From: CAZHEV01 sp964531335 [NCBI: uncultured bacterium]
Lineage (GTDB): Bacteria > Eisenbacteria > RBG-16-71-46 > CAZHEV01
Reading direction: 5' to 3'
NCBI GenBank assembly: GCA_964531335.1
Contig: CAZHEV010000029.1
Span: 1 to 14,541 of the forward strand
Length of the DNA stretch: 14,541 nucleotides
Shown: positions 1 to 7,064 of the stretch, one piece after another
Layout of the letters: each line of letters starts with the position of its first letter
How positions within the stretch are numbered: the first letter of the stretch is position 1
Notes under the pieces: model-generated
Databases searched by the model: none
Seen by the model: only the letters and a program-made list of their open reading frames with translations
Told to the model about the DNA's origin: nothing
Position numbers and translations under genes: made by a program

Positions 1-716
1 AGGAAGAAGCGACCTCCGATGAGGAAGCGGGCTCCGATGAGGAAGCGGGCTCCGATGAGGAAGCGGGCTCCGACGAGGCGACCTCCGATGAGGAAGCCGG
101 CTCCGACGAGGCGGCCTCCGAGGAAGAGGCGACCTCCGATGAGGAAGCCGGCTCCGACGAAGAAGCCGAGAAAAAGGACAAGGGTCCGGCCAAGAATTGG
201 TACGTGGTTCACACCTTCTCAGGGCACGAGAACAAGGTGAAGGCCAGCCTGGAGAAGGCTATAAGCCAGTCCTCGTTCGCCGACAGGTTCGGCAGGGTCC
301 TGGTAGCAACCGAGGACTTCGCCGAGATGAAGGCCGGCAAGCGCACGATCTCCAGGCGGAAGACGTTTCCAAGTTACGTTCTCATAGAGGCCGACTTCAA
401 CGACGACGTCAGGCACCTTGTCTTGAACATACCCGGAGTTACGAGATTCATCGGATCCGGGAAGAGACCCGCTCCTTTGCGCAAGCCCGAGGTGAAGAGA
501 ATCCTCGGGCAGATGGACGGCAGCAAGGCCAAGCCCACCCCGCAGGTGCCGTTCAAGGAGGGCGAGCATGTGAAGGTGGTCGACGGACCGTTCAGCGATT
601 TCTCGGGCGTCGTCGAGGAGGTAAACCCGGAGAGGGGCAAGCTGAAGGTGATGGTGAGCATATTCGGGAGACCGACGCCCGTGGAGCTGGATTTCCTGCA
701 GGTCAAGGCCGTATAG
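1..716 (+). CDS. nusG: NusG transcription elongation/termination factor, 5'-truncated, with acidic repeat extension
   Basis: NusG binds the beta' clamp helices of RNA polymerase through its NGN domain, and Rho or ribosomal S10 through its KOW domain. The frame is open to the left edge (first full codon at base 3), so the true start lies outside; 237 residues are visible. Visible residues 1-56 are repeats of E-E-A-(G/T)-S-D, about half acidic and with no Lys or Arg. A short KKDKGPA linker leads to the NGN domain (from KNWYVVHTFSG, about residue 64) and a C-terminal KOW domain (about 184-237, with DGPFSDFSGVVEEV and SIFGRPTPVELDF). The GTG at 204 cannot be the start, because it would remove the conserved Trp-Tyr of the first NGN strand. 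The core is normal length, so the extension is additional. The ordered relatives with N-terminal acidic extensions are actinobacterial NusG proteins. It ends 24 bases before rplK, so they are probably co-transcribed. The core identification is firm; the role of the extension is unknown. Confidence 0.95.
   Translation, partial: EEATSDEEAGSDEEAGSDEEAGSDEATSDEEAGSDEAASEEEATSDEEAGSDEEAEKKDKGPAKNWYVVHTFSGHENKVKASLEKAISQSSFADRFGRVLVATEDFAEMKAGKRTISRRKTFPSYVLIEADFNDDVRHLVLNIPGVTRFIGSGKRPAPLRKPEVKRILGQMDGSKAKPTPQVPFKEGEHVKVVDGPFSDFSGVVEEVNPERGKLKVMVSIFGRPTPVELDFLQVKAV
3..170 (+). repeat. Tandem 18-bp coding repeat (about 10 units) in the 5' part of nusG
   Basis: The unit is GAGGAAGCGGGCTCCGAT, or close variants with CCG for CGG, ACC for GGC, or GAC for GAT. 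Full 18-bp units start at 3, 21, 39, 57, 90, 123 and 141. Shortened 15-bp units start at 75 and 108, and a degenerate last unit starts at 159. All length changes are multiples of three, so the frame into NusG is kept. Each unit encodes E-E-A-G/T-S-D. The array may begin further upstream, outside the window. Near-identical neighbours (21, 39 and 57) suggest recent duplication by slippage. Confidence 0.93.
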
Positions 717-740
717 GCACTGTTCCGGAGGGTTTTTGAA

Positions 741-1169
741 GTGGCAAAACAAGTTCAAGCGACCATAAAGCTGCAAATACCGGCCGGCAACGCCACACCG
801 GCGCCGCCCGTCGGTCCGGCCCTGGGTCAGCACGGACTCAACATCATGGAGTTCTGCCGGGCCTACAACGCCAGGACCGAGGGCCAGGCGGGCCTGATAG
901 TCCCGGTGGTCATCACCGTTTACAAGGACAAGACCTTCACGTTCATAACGAAGACTCCTCCCGCGGCGGTGCTTCTGAAGAAGGCGGCCACGATCGCGAA
1001 GGGCTCGGGCGAGCCAAACCGCAACAAGGTCGGAAAGGTGACGATGGCCCAGGTCATGGACATCGCGAAACGGAAGATGACCGACTTGAACGCCAAGGAC
1101 ATTGACGGAGCCGTAAAAATGGTCATGGGCACCGCGAGGAGCATGGGCGTAGAGGTGGAGGGCGCGTAG
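741..1169 (+). CDS. rplK: 50S ribosomal protein L11
   Basis: L11 forms the base of the GTPase-associated centre with helices 43/44 of 23S rRNA. It contacts EF-G, release factors and RelA, and is the family target region for thiostrepton. The 142-residue length is standard. The N-terminal domain carries the proline-rich segment [19 protein letters not shown], and the C-terminal rRNA-binding domain has the [14 protein letters not shown] stretch. The start is GTG, supported by GGAGGG at 727-732 with eight bases of spacing and by the normal N-terminus [16 protein letters not shown]. It lies 24 bases after nusG and three bases before rplA, which fits translational coupling within one operon. In E. 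coli an L1-binding mRNA site precedes this gene; the short gap here leaves little room for one. Nothing in the protein is unusual. Confidence 0.98.
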   Translation: MAKQVQATIKLQIPAGNATPAPPVGPALGQHGLNIMEFCRAYNARTEGQAGLIVPVVITVYKDKTFTFITKTPPAAVLLKKAATIAKGSGEPNRNKVGKVTMAQVMDIAKRKMTDLNAKDIDGAVKMVMGTARSMGVEVEGA

Positions 1170-1172
1170 GAG

Positions 1173-1874
1173 ATGAAAAACGGTAAGCGCTACAACGCGG
1201 CCAAGGAGAAGGCGGCCAGAGAGGTGCGGCACCCGCTGGCCGACGCCGTCGGTCTGGTCAAAGAGACGGCCGGCGCGAAGTTCGACGAGACCGTCGAGCT
1301 GTCCGCTCGACTCGGGGTGGACCCCAGGAGAACGGATCAGACGGTCAGAGGCACCGTCGTGCTGCCGCACGGCACGGGCAAGGAGCTGCGCGTGCTGGTC
1401 CTGGCAAAGGGCGAGAAGGAGTCTGAGGCCCGAGAGGCGGGGGCCGATCACGTGGGGTCCGCGGACTACATTCAGAAGATCACCGATGGCTGGCTCGACG
1501 TGGACAAGATCGTGGCCACTCCGGACATGATGAGCGATGTCGGCAAGCTCGGGCGCGTACTCGGTCCGCGAGGGCTGATGCCCAATCCGAAGAGCGGGAC
1601 CGTGACCTTCGACGTGGCCAAGGCGGTGAGCGATCTCAAGAAAGGTAAGATCGAGTTCAAGGTCGACAAGGGTGCCAATGTCCACGTTCCCGTGGGCAAG
1701 GTCTCTTTCGACAACAACAAACTCGTCGAGAACATCAGGACGTTTCTGAAGGAGCTGATAGGGGCGCGGCCCCCGGCCGCGAAGGGGCAGTTCGTCAAGA
1801 GCCTGACGCTCTGTACCACGATGGGGCCCGGCGTGAGGGTGGACTTCCTGGACGCCAGCTCCGGGCTCAAATAG
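1173..1874 (+). CDS. rplA: 50S ribosomal protein L1
   Basis: L1 builds the mobile L1 stalk on 23S rRNA helices 76-78, which helps move deacylated tRNA out of the E site. In several bacteria it also represses its own operon by binding mRNA. The 233-residue product has the usual family length. It shows the L1 signature [18 protein letters not shown] at about residues 127-144, and the late [18 protein letters not shown] block. The ATG at 1173 is three bases beyond the rplK stop. Its likely Shine-Dalgarno GGAGGG (1157-1162) lies inside the end of rplK, so the two genes are probably coupled. Only 18 bases separate it from rplJ, where many bacteria have a long L10-binding leader. Confidence 0.98.
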   Translation: MKNGKRYNAAKEKAAREVRHPLADAVGLVKETAGAKFDETVELSARLGVDPRRTDQTVRGTVVLPHGTGKELRVLVLAKGEKESEAREAGADHVGSADYIQKITDGWLDVDKIVATPDMMSDVGKLGRVLGPRGLMPNPKSGTVTFDVAKAVSDLKKGKIEFKVDKGANVHVPVGKVSFDNNKLVENIRTFLKELIGARPPAAKGQFVKSLTLCTTMGPGVRVDFLDASSGLK

Positions 1875-1892
1875 AGAAGGATTGGAGAGGTC

Positions 1893-2582
1893 ATGCCAAG
1901 CGAGGCGAAAGTAGCCGCTGTTGAAGAGCTGAGGGAGATCCTGAAAGGAGCTTCGAGCATCTACCTTACCGATTTCACGGGGATGCCCGTCGACATGATG
2001 TCGGATCTCCGCCGCAAGTGCCGCGAGGCCGACGTAGAGTACAGGGTCGTCAAGGACAGTCTCACCAGGCTCGCGGCAAAGGACGCCGGCGTGGAACAGG
2101 TGGCCGAGTTCATCGAGGGACCGACGGCGCTCGCCCTCGGGCATTCGGATCAGCTCGCCCCGGCCAGGGTGCTTTCGCAGTTCGCGAAGGAGCACAAGCT
2201 CCCTCGTCTGAGGGCCGCCCTGGTCGAGGGCAAGATGTTCAACGAGGAACAGGTCAAGACCCTGGCGGCTCTTCCCTCCAGGGATGTATTGCTTGCGCAG
2301 TTCGCGGCGGGGGTCATGTGGCCGCTGAACGGCGTCGCAGGGGCCTTGAACCAAGCCATGTGGAAGCTTGTGGCAACGCTTGACGCGCTTGCCAAGTCGA
2401 TGGAGGAAGGCGGCGAGGCGGCCAAACCGGCCGAGACAGCCGCGAAAGAGCCGGCGGAGGACTCCGCCTCGGCGGCCGAGGAGCCGGGCGCGGAGCAGAA
2501 GGCAGAAGCCGGTGAGCCCGCCGCGGGACCGGAGGGCGAGTCGGAGGCGGGCGGTAAGCCCGAGAAGCAGAAGGGCGAGTGA
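1893..2582 (+). CDS. rplJ: 50S ribosomal protein L10 with acidic C-terminal extension
   Basis: L10 anchors the L7/L12 dimers to the ribosome: its N-terminal domain binds 23S rRNA near L11, and its long C-terminal helix carries the L12 N-terminal domains. Residues 1 to about 169 match a normal L10 ([39 protein letters not shown], then the helix around [21 protein letters not shown]). Family members are usually about 165-175 residues, but this one is 229. Residues 170-229 are an extra Ala/Glu/Pro/Gly/Lys-rich, strongly acidic and probably disordered tail. The ATG has GGAGAGG (1884-1890) just upstream. A frameshift seems unlikely to explain the tail, because GC-rich coding composition continues to the stop. 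The tail begins where the L12-binding helix should end, so it could lie beside the L12 N-termini, which are also extended. Confidence 0.96.
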   Translation: MPSEAKVAAVEELREILKGASSIYLTDFTGMPVDMMSDLRRKCREADVEYRVVKDSLTRLAAKDAGVEQVAEFIEGPTALALGHSDQLAPARVLSQFAKEHKLPRLRAALVEGKMFNEEQVKTLAALPSRDVLLAQFAAGVMWPLNGVAGALNQAMWKLVATLDALAKSMEEGGEAAKPAETAAKEPAEDSASAAEEPGAEQKAEAGEPAAGPEGESEAGGKPEKQKGE

Positions 2583-2679
2583 TCGCCGGGCGATTGGCGG
2601 AAATGTCCGGGCGGCCGGTCAGGCAAGGTAGCGTGGACGGCTTTCAGGGCAAGAAGACGGAGCGTTTCGGAGGTGACAG
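2583..2679 (+). promoter_or_regulatory. Structured rplJ-rplL intercistronic region
   Basis: This 97-base gap is much longer than the neighbouring gaps (3-35 bases). A tight hairpin, ATCGC-CGG-GCGAT (2582-2594), starts on the rplJ stop codon. A longer-range GTCC/GGAC pairing (2605-2608 with 2635-2638) encloses further GC-rich pairing. There is no U-tract, so it does not look like a terminator. It could be an RNA processing or translational control element that sets the extra L12 synthesis needed for several L12 copies per ribosome. The function is inferred. Confidence 0.35.
2669..2676 (+). promoter_or_regulatory. Strong Shine-Dalgarno of rplL
   Basis: GGAGGTGA matches the 16S rRNA tail over eight bases, with a close spacing of three bases from its last base to the ATG (six from the GGAGG core). 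It is the best ribosome binding site of the upstream operon. It fixes the ATG at 2680 as the start, and so shows the extra N-terminal segment of L12 is translated. A strong site fits the need for several L12 copies per ribosome. Confidence 0.85.
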
Positions 2680-3147
2680 ATGAGTCCTGAGGAGAAGACC
2701 AAGGAGAAGACCAAGGAGAAGACCAAGAAAGAGACGGCCGCGGCCGAACCGGCGGGGGCCGCCGCTGAGTCGCGGAGCGACGCCGTAGTGGCCATTCTCA
2801 AGGAGATGACGCTTCTTGAGGTGAGCGATCTCGTAAAGAAGCTCGAGGACGAGTTCGGCGTCAGCGCCTCTATGCCCATGATGGCGGCGGGAGCGGCCCC
2901 GGTGGCGGGAGCGGCCCCGGCGGCGGAAGAGGAACAGACCGAGTTCGACGTGGTGCTGAACGCGGCCGGAGACAAGAAGATCCAGGTCATCAAGGTCGTT
3001 CGGGCCATCACGGGGCTCGGCCTGAAAGAGGCCAAGGACCTGGTGGACAATTCTCCCAAGCCGGTCAAGGAGAAGGTCAGCAGGAAAGAGGCCGACGAGG
3101 TCAAGGCTCAGTTGGAAGAAGTAGGAGCCCAGGTGGAGATTAAGTAG
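2680..3147 (+). CDS. rplL: 50S ribosomal protein L7/L12 with Lys/Glu/Thr-rich N-terminal extension
   Basis: L7/L12 is the multicopy stalk protein whose C-terminal domain recruits EF-Tu, EF-G, IF2 and release factors and stimulates their GTPase. The product is 155 residues against about 120-130 normally. Residues 33-68 are the dimerisation domain ([20 protein letters not shown]) that binds the L10 helix. Residues about 66-85 are the Ala/Gly/Pro hinge, and residues about 86-155 are the globular domain ([11 protein letters not shown], then [15 protein letters not shown]). The surplus is residues 1 to about 32, containing three EKTK repeats followed by an Ala/Glu stretch. The strong GGAGGTGA site directly before the ATG shows the extension is part of the gene. 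It touches the L10-binding domain, and L10 carries an acidic tail in the same operon, so an interaction is possible but unproven. An rpoB start follows 35 bases later, with no visible attenuator between them. Confidence 0.97.
   Translation: MSPEEKTKEKTKEKTKKETAAAEPAGAAAESRSDAVVAILKEMTLLEVSDLVKKLEDEFGVSASMPMMAAGAAPVAGAAPAAEEEQTEFDVVLNAAGDKKIQVIKVVRAITGLGLKEAKDLVDNSPKPVKEKVSRKEADEVKAQLEEVGAQVEIK
2692..2727 (+). repeat. Three perfect 12-bp coding repeats in rplL
   Basis: GAGAAGACCAAG occurs three times head to tail (2692-2703, 2704-2715, 2716-2727) and encodes EKTK three times. The copies are identical even at third codon positions, which points to recent slippage rather than old selection. Confidence 0.95.
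2886..2921 (+). repeat. 18-bp tandem duplication in the L12 hinge
   Basis: Two adjacent 18-bp units (2886-2903 and 2904-2921) are identical except for the last base. They encode GAAPVA then GAAPAA within the flexible hinge. The duplication lengthens the hinge by six residues without disturbing the frame. Confidence 0.9.
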
Positions 3148-3170
3148 GTCCGGGGACCCAGACCGGAAGC

Positions 3171-3179
3171 GAGGTGGAG
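3171..3179 (+). promoter_or_regulatory. Shine-Dalgarno deciding the TTG start of rpoB
   Basis: GAGGTGGAG lies just before the TTG at 3183, with eight bases between its GAGG core and the start. The in-frame GTG at 3174 lies inside this site and has only a weak GGAA upstream. TTG at 3183 is therefore the better start. Confidence 0.65.
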
Positions 3180-3182
3180 CCT

Positions 3183-6100
3183 TTGAGCGCTACGCCGCAG
3201 AACATTCGCAGAAGCTACAGCAAGCTCGACGTTGACTGGGATATCGCGCTGCCGAACCTCCTCGATGTGCAGCTCGCGTCTTTCAGGGCGTTCGTGCAGG
3301 ATCATGTCTACCCCGGTGAGAGGGTGAACGAGGGCCTACAAGAGGTCTTCAACAGCGTGTTCCCGATTACGGACGCGAGGGATCTCTATTCTCTCGAGTT
3401 CGTGGAATACCATCTCGGCGAGCCGAAGTACTCCGTCCAGGAGTGCCAGGAGAGAGACCTGACGTTCTCCGTTCCCCTGAAGGCCGTGCTCCGCCTGAGG
3501 ATCAGGGAGCAGGGCGAGGACGGGCAAAAGCGCGACAAGGAGATAATCGAGCAGGAGGTATATCTCGGCGAGCTCCCCATGATCACGGACAAGGGGACCT
3601 TCGTGATAAACGGCGCCGAGCGGGTCATAGTCAGTCAGCTTCACCGTTCTCCAGGGGTCTTCTTCGACGAGACGATACACGCCAACGGCAAGAAGCTCTT
3701 CTCGGCGAGGATCATTCCGTACCGCGGTTCCTGGGTCGAGTTCAGTCTGGACGTAAACGACATAATGTACGTCCACATCGATCGCAAGAGGAAGCTCCCG
3801 GTGACGGTATTGCTCAGGGCCCTGGGCTACGTCGCCGATCCCGAGATCCTCCAGCACTTCTACGAGGTGGAAGATGAGAAGCTGACCGGGCGCAAGCCGT
3901 GGCCCGTCGAGGGCAAGGTAGCGGCCGAGGACGTGGTAGACGCCGAGACGGGCGAGATTCTGCTCGAGTGCAACGAGGTAATAACAGCGGACCACGTGAC
4001 CGCTTTGAAGAAAGCCGGCTTCGAAAGCGTAAAGGTCTTCAACATCGAGAAGATGGAGGAGGCCGACATCATACGCAATACCCTTAAGAAGGACAGCACC
4101 AAGACCCAGGATGAGGCGCTTGCAAGGATCTACACGCTGCTCAGGCCCGGGGACTCACCGAGGGCCGAGACGGCGAGGGACATTCTGGACAAGTTGTTCT
4201 TCAGCTCCAAGAGATACGATCTGGCGAAAGTCGGCCGGTACAAGCTCAATCAGAAGCTCAATCACGAGGAGCTCCTCGGGGGAAAGTCCCGTATGCGGAG
4301 GTCCAAGCTGACGGTGCCGCCGTATAGCCTGGCCACGCTGTGCAAGGAGGACTTCCTGGCGATCATCAAGTACCTCGTGTTCCTCCGCGCGGGAATCGAG
4401 GTGCCGGACATGATCATAGACACGGATGACATAGATCATCTCGGCAACCGGAGGGTGCGGTCCGTCGGAGAGCTTCTGGCCAATCAGTTCAACATAGGCC
4501 TGGCGCGCATGGCGCGGATAATAAAGGAGCGGATGAGCCTCCAGGATTCGGAGGGGATGACCCCGTACGACCTGATAAACGCGAGGACCATCTCCGCGGT
4601 CATCCAGAGCTTCTTCGGAAGCAGCCAGCTGTCGCAGTTCATGGACCAGACCAATCCTCTGGCCGAGCTCACCCACAAGCGCAGGCTGAGCGCGCTCGGT
4701 CCGGGGGGGCTTACCAGAGACAGGGCCGGCTTCGAGGTCAGGGACGTGCACTACACGCACTACGGCCGCATGTGCCCGATAGAGACCCCTGAGGGGCCGA
4801 ATATCGGGCTCATCTCGTCGCTGAGCACCTACGCCCGCGTGAACGAGCTGGGCTTCCTGGAGACGCCGTACCGGACGGTCGAGGGCGGGATAGTCAACAA
4901 GTCCAAGATCCAGTACCTGTCGGCGGACCGCGAGGACAAGTTCCGGATGGCCCCGGCGAACACGCCCATGGACACGGGAAACGGCAGGCTGCTGGACGAG
5001 GCGCTCGCCGTCAGGTACAGGGGCGAGCTTCCCATAGTGCCGAGCAAGGAAGTCAACTTCATAGACATATCGCCTATTCAGCTCGTCAGCCCGGCGGCCG
5101 CTCTGGTGCCTTTCCTGGAGCATGACGACGCCAACCGGGCGCTCATGGGATCGAACATGCAGAGGCAGGCCGTGCCGCTGCTGGTGACGGAGTCTCCGCT
5201 CGTGGGGACCGGCCTGGAGGGCAAGGTGGCCGCCGATTCCGGAGCTCTGTGCGTAGCCAAGCACGACGGCGTGGTGGAGAGCGTTTCGGGCAGCTCGATC
5301 GTGATCAAGCGTACCAGGAGGGACAGCGTCAAGACGGATTTCTCTGACTCGGCCGGACTCGACGTTTACAACCTTACCAAGTTCAAGAGATCCAATCAGG
5401 ACACCTGCATAAACCAGAGGCCCATCGTCAGCGAGGGGCAGCAGGTGAAGGCGGGGCAGATTATCGGCGACGGCGCGGCGACCAAGGACGGGGAGCTGGC
5501 GCTGGGAGCCGACGTCGTGGTGGCGTTCATGCCCTGGGGAGGCTACAACTTCGAGGACGCGGTCCTGGTGAGCGAGAAGCTGATCAAGGACGACACGTAT
5601 ACATCGATCCACATCGAGGACTTCGAGCTCCAGGTGAGGGACACGAAGCGCGGGGTGGAGGAGATCACCCGCGAGATCCCGAACGTGAGCGAGGAGACGG
5701 TCAGGAACCTCGACGAGGACGGGATAATCAGGATAGGCGCCCGGGTCAAGGCCAACGACATACTGGTCGGCAAGGTCACGCCGAAGGGCGAGACGGAGCT
5801 CACGCCGGAGGAGCGGCTTCTCAGGGCCATATTCGGCGAGAAGGCCGGCGACGTGCGCGACGCATCGCTCAAGGCCCCTCCCGGCATGGACGGGATCGTC
5901 GTCGACATAAGGGTCTTCTCCAGGCGCGAGAAGGACGAATCGAGCAAGAAGCACGAGAAACGAGAGATAGCCCGTCTGAAACGGCAGGCCAGGCAAGAGA
6001 AGAACAAGATCCTGGAGATGCGGGACGAGGAGCTCTCCAGGATAGTATCCGGCCAGTACGTGGAGCGCCTGGTCGATTCGAGGGGCGAGGCGCTGGCGCG

Positions 6101-7037
6101 CAAGGGCAAGAAGGTCGACGAGCCGTTGCTGGAAGAGGTCGACTTCGACGACCTGCCGTGGGGCAGCTCGATTGTAAAGGACAGGAAGTCCAACGAGCTT
6201 TTCTGGCAGCAAATGGACGCCGCGGCACAGGCCATAGACAGGATCGACAAGAAGCTGGAGAAGGAGGTCGATCGCGTCTCCAGGGGAGACGAGCTTCCGC
6301 CGGGCGTCGTGAAGCTGGTCAAGGTCTACGTCGCCACCAAGAGACGGCTCTCGGTGGGCGACAAGGTCGCCGGCCGCCACGGCAACAAGGGAGTCGTCGC
6401 CAAGATCCTCCCCGAGGAGGACATGCCTTATATGCCCGACGGCACGCCGGTCGAGATGGTGCTCAACCCGCTGGGGGTGCCGTCCAGGATGAATATCGGA
6501 CAGGTACTGGAGACGCATCTCGGATGGGCCGCGAAGGTCCTGGGAATAAAAGTGGCGACCCCCGTCTTCGCGGGCGGCAGCGTCGGTGAGATAAAGAATA
6601 CTCTAAGGGAGGCCGGGCTGCCGGAGGACGGCAAGAGCGTCCTGTACGACGGCAGAACGGGCGAGCCCTTCAACCAGCGCGTGACGGTGGGCTACATCTA
6701 CATGATGAAACTGTCGCACCTGGTTGACGACAAGATTCACGCTAGATCGATTGGACCCTACTCATTGGTCACCCAGCAACCCCTTGGAGGCAAAGCCCAG
6801 TTCGGAGGACAGCGCTTCGGGGAGATGGAGGTGTGGGCTCTGGAAGCCTATGGCGCCGCCTACACCCTGCAGGAGCTCTTGACCGTGAAGTCGGACGACG
6901 TGGCCGGCAGATCGCGCATTTACGAGGCGATCGTAAAGGGCGAGAATCCGCCCGAGCCCGGCATTCCGGAGTCGTTCAACGTATTGGTCAAGGAGCTTCA
7001 GAGTCTCTGCCTCGACGTTCAGTTCGAAGACAACTAG
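3183..7037 (+). CDS. rpoB: DNA-directed RNA polymerase subunit beta
   Basis: This is the beta subunit of core RNA polymerase, which forms one side of the active-site cleft and the rifampicin pocket. From the TTG at 3183 it is 1284 residues; a GTG at 3174 would add three. Conserved blocks run in order: [29 protein letters not shown] split across the lobe, the rifampicin cluster (QLSQFMDQ to [10 protein letters not shown]), [16 protein letters not shown], and [17 protein letters not shown] with catalytic-site Lys1061 and Lys1069. The C-terminus ends with [23 protein letters not shown]. Rifampicin-contact positions look wild type (D488, H498, R501 and S503, equal to E. coli 516, 526, 529 and 531). 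An SI1-like insert (about 217-300) is shorter than in E. coli. An SI2-like, highly charged, probably coiled insert spans about 911-1035. These inserts mark a Gram-negative type enzyme. RpoC follows after a short gap. Confidence 0.98.
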   Translation: MSATPQNIRRSYSKLDVDWDIALPNLLDVQLASFRAFVQDHVYPGERVNEGLQEVFNSVFPITDARDLYSLEFVEYHLGEPKYSVQECQERDLTFSVPLKAVLRLRIREQGEDGQKRDKEIIEQEVYLGELPMITDKGTFVINGAERVIVSQLHRSPGVFFDETIHANGKKLFSARIIPYRGSWVEFSLDVNDIMYVHIDRKRKLPVTVLLRALGYVADPEILQHFYEVEDEKLTGRKPWPVEGKVAAEDVVDAETGEILLECNEVITADHVTALKKAGFESVKVFNIEKMEEADIIRNTLKKDSTKTQDEALARIYTLLRPGDSPRAETARDILDKLFFSSKRYDLAKVGRYKLNQKLNHEELLGGKSRMRRSKLTVPPYSLATLCKEDFLAIIKYLVFLRAGIEVPDMIIDTDDIDHLGNRRVRSVGELLANQFNIGLARMARIIKERMSLQDSEGMTPYDLINARTISAVIQSFFGSSQLSQFMDQTNPLAELTHKRRLSALGPGGLTRDRAGFEVRDVHYTHYGRMCPIETPEGPNIGLISSLSTYARVNELGFLETPYRTVEGGIVNKSKIQYLSADREDKFRMAPANTPMDTGNGRLLDEALAVRYRGELPIVPSKEVNFIDISPIQLVSPAAALVPFLEHDDANRALMGSNMQRQAVPLLVTESPLVGTGLEGKVAADSGALCVAKHDGVVESVSGSSIVIKRTRRDSVKTDFSDSAGLDVYNLTKFKRSNQDTCINQRPIVSEGQQVKAGQIIGDGAATKDGELALGADVVVAFMPWGGYNFEDAVLVSEKLIKDDTYTSIHIEDFELQVRDTKRGVEEITREIPNVSEETVRNLDEDGIIRIGARVKANDILVGKVTPKGETELTPEERLLRAIFGEKAGDVRDASLKAPPGMDGIVVDIRVFSRREKDESSKKHEKREIARLKRQARQEKNKILEMRDEELSRIVSGQYVERLVDSRGEALARKGKKVDEPLLEEVDFDDLPWGSSIVKDRKSNELFWQQMDAAAQAIDRIDKKLEKEVDRVSRGDELPPGVVKLVKVYVATKRRLSVGDKVAGRHGNKGVVAKILPEEDMPYMPDGTPVEMVLNPLGVPSRMNIGQVLETHLGWAAKVLGIKVATPVFAGGSVGEIKNTLREAGLPEDGKSVLYDGRTGEPFNQRVTVGYIYMMKLSHLVDDKIHARSIGPYSLVTQQPLGGKAQFGGQRFGEMEVWALEAYGAAYTLQELLTVKSDDVAGRSRIYEAIVKGENPPEPGIPESFNVLVKELQSLCLDVQFEDN

Positions 7038-7051
7038 GCGTTCTCCATGGA

Positions 7052-7056
7052 AGGAG
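7052..7056 (+). promoter_or_regulatory. Shine-Dalgarno deciding the ATG start of rpoC
   Basis: AGGAG lies eight bases before the ATG at 7065. An in-frame ATG at 7047 has only AGGCG upstream at poor spacing, so the six extra residues it would add (MEGERN) are probably not made. Confidence 0.75.
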
Positions 7057-7064
7057 AGAGGAAT

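Noticed and set aside
19-240. Arg/Lys/Pro-rich open frame over the nusG repeat
   Set aside because: It is the +1 shadow of the acidic repeat: the same 18-bp unit read out of frame gives MRKRAP. It has no ribosome binding site and ends inside NusG.
219-2354. Very long open frames on the minus strand (also 4155-6518, 6762-8855, 12350-14539)
   Set aside because: They lie antisense to highly conserved genes, lack family motifs and arise because GC-rich codon bias removes stops from the opposite strand.
3147-3158. GGTC/GACC hairpin after rplL considered as the rplL-rpoB attenuator known in E. coli
   Set aside because: It has only four base pairs, no U-tract, and a gap of just 35 bases before rpoB; too weak to call.
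4703-4709. Run of seven G in rpoB near the rifampicin region, considered as a frameshift or slippage site
   Set aside because: The frame is intact on both sides and encodes the conserved GPGGL; it is only a place where sequencing errors could occur.
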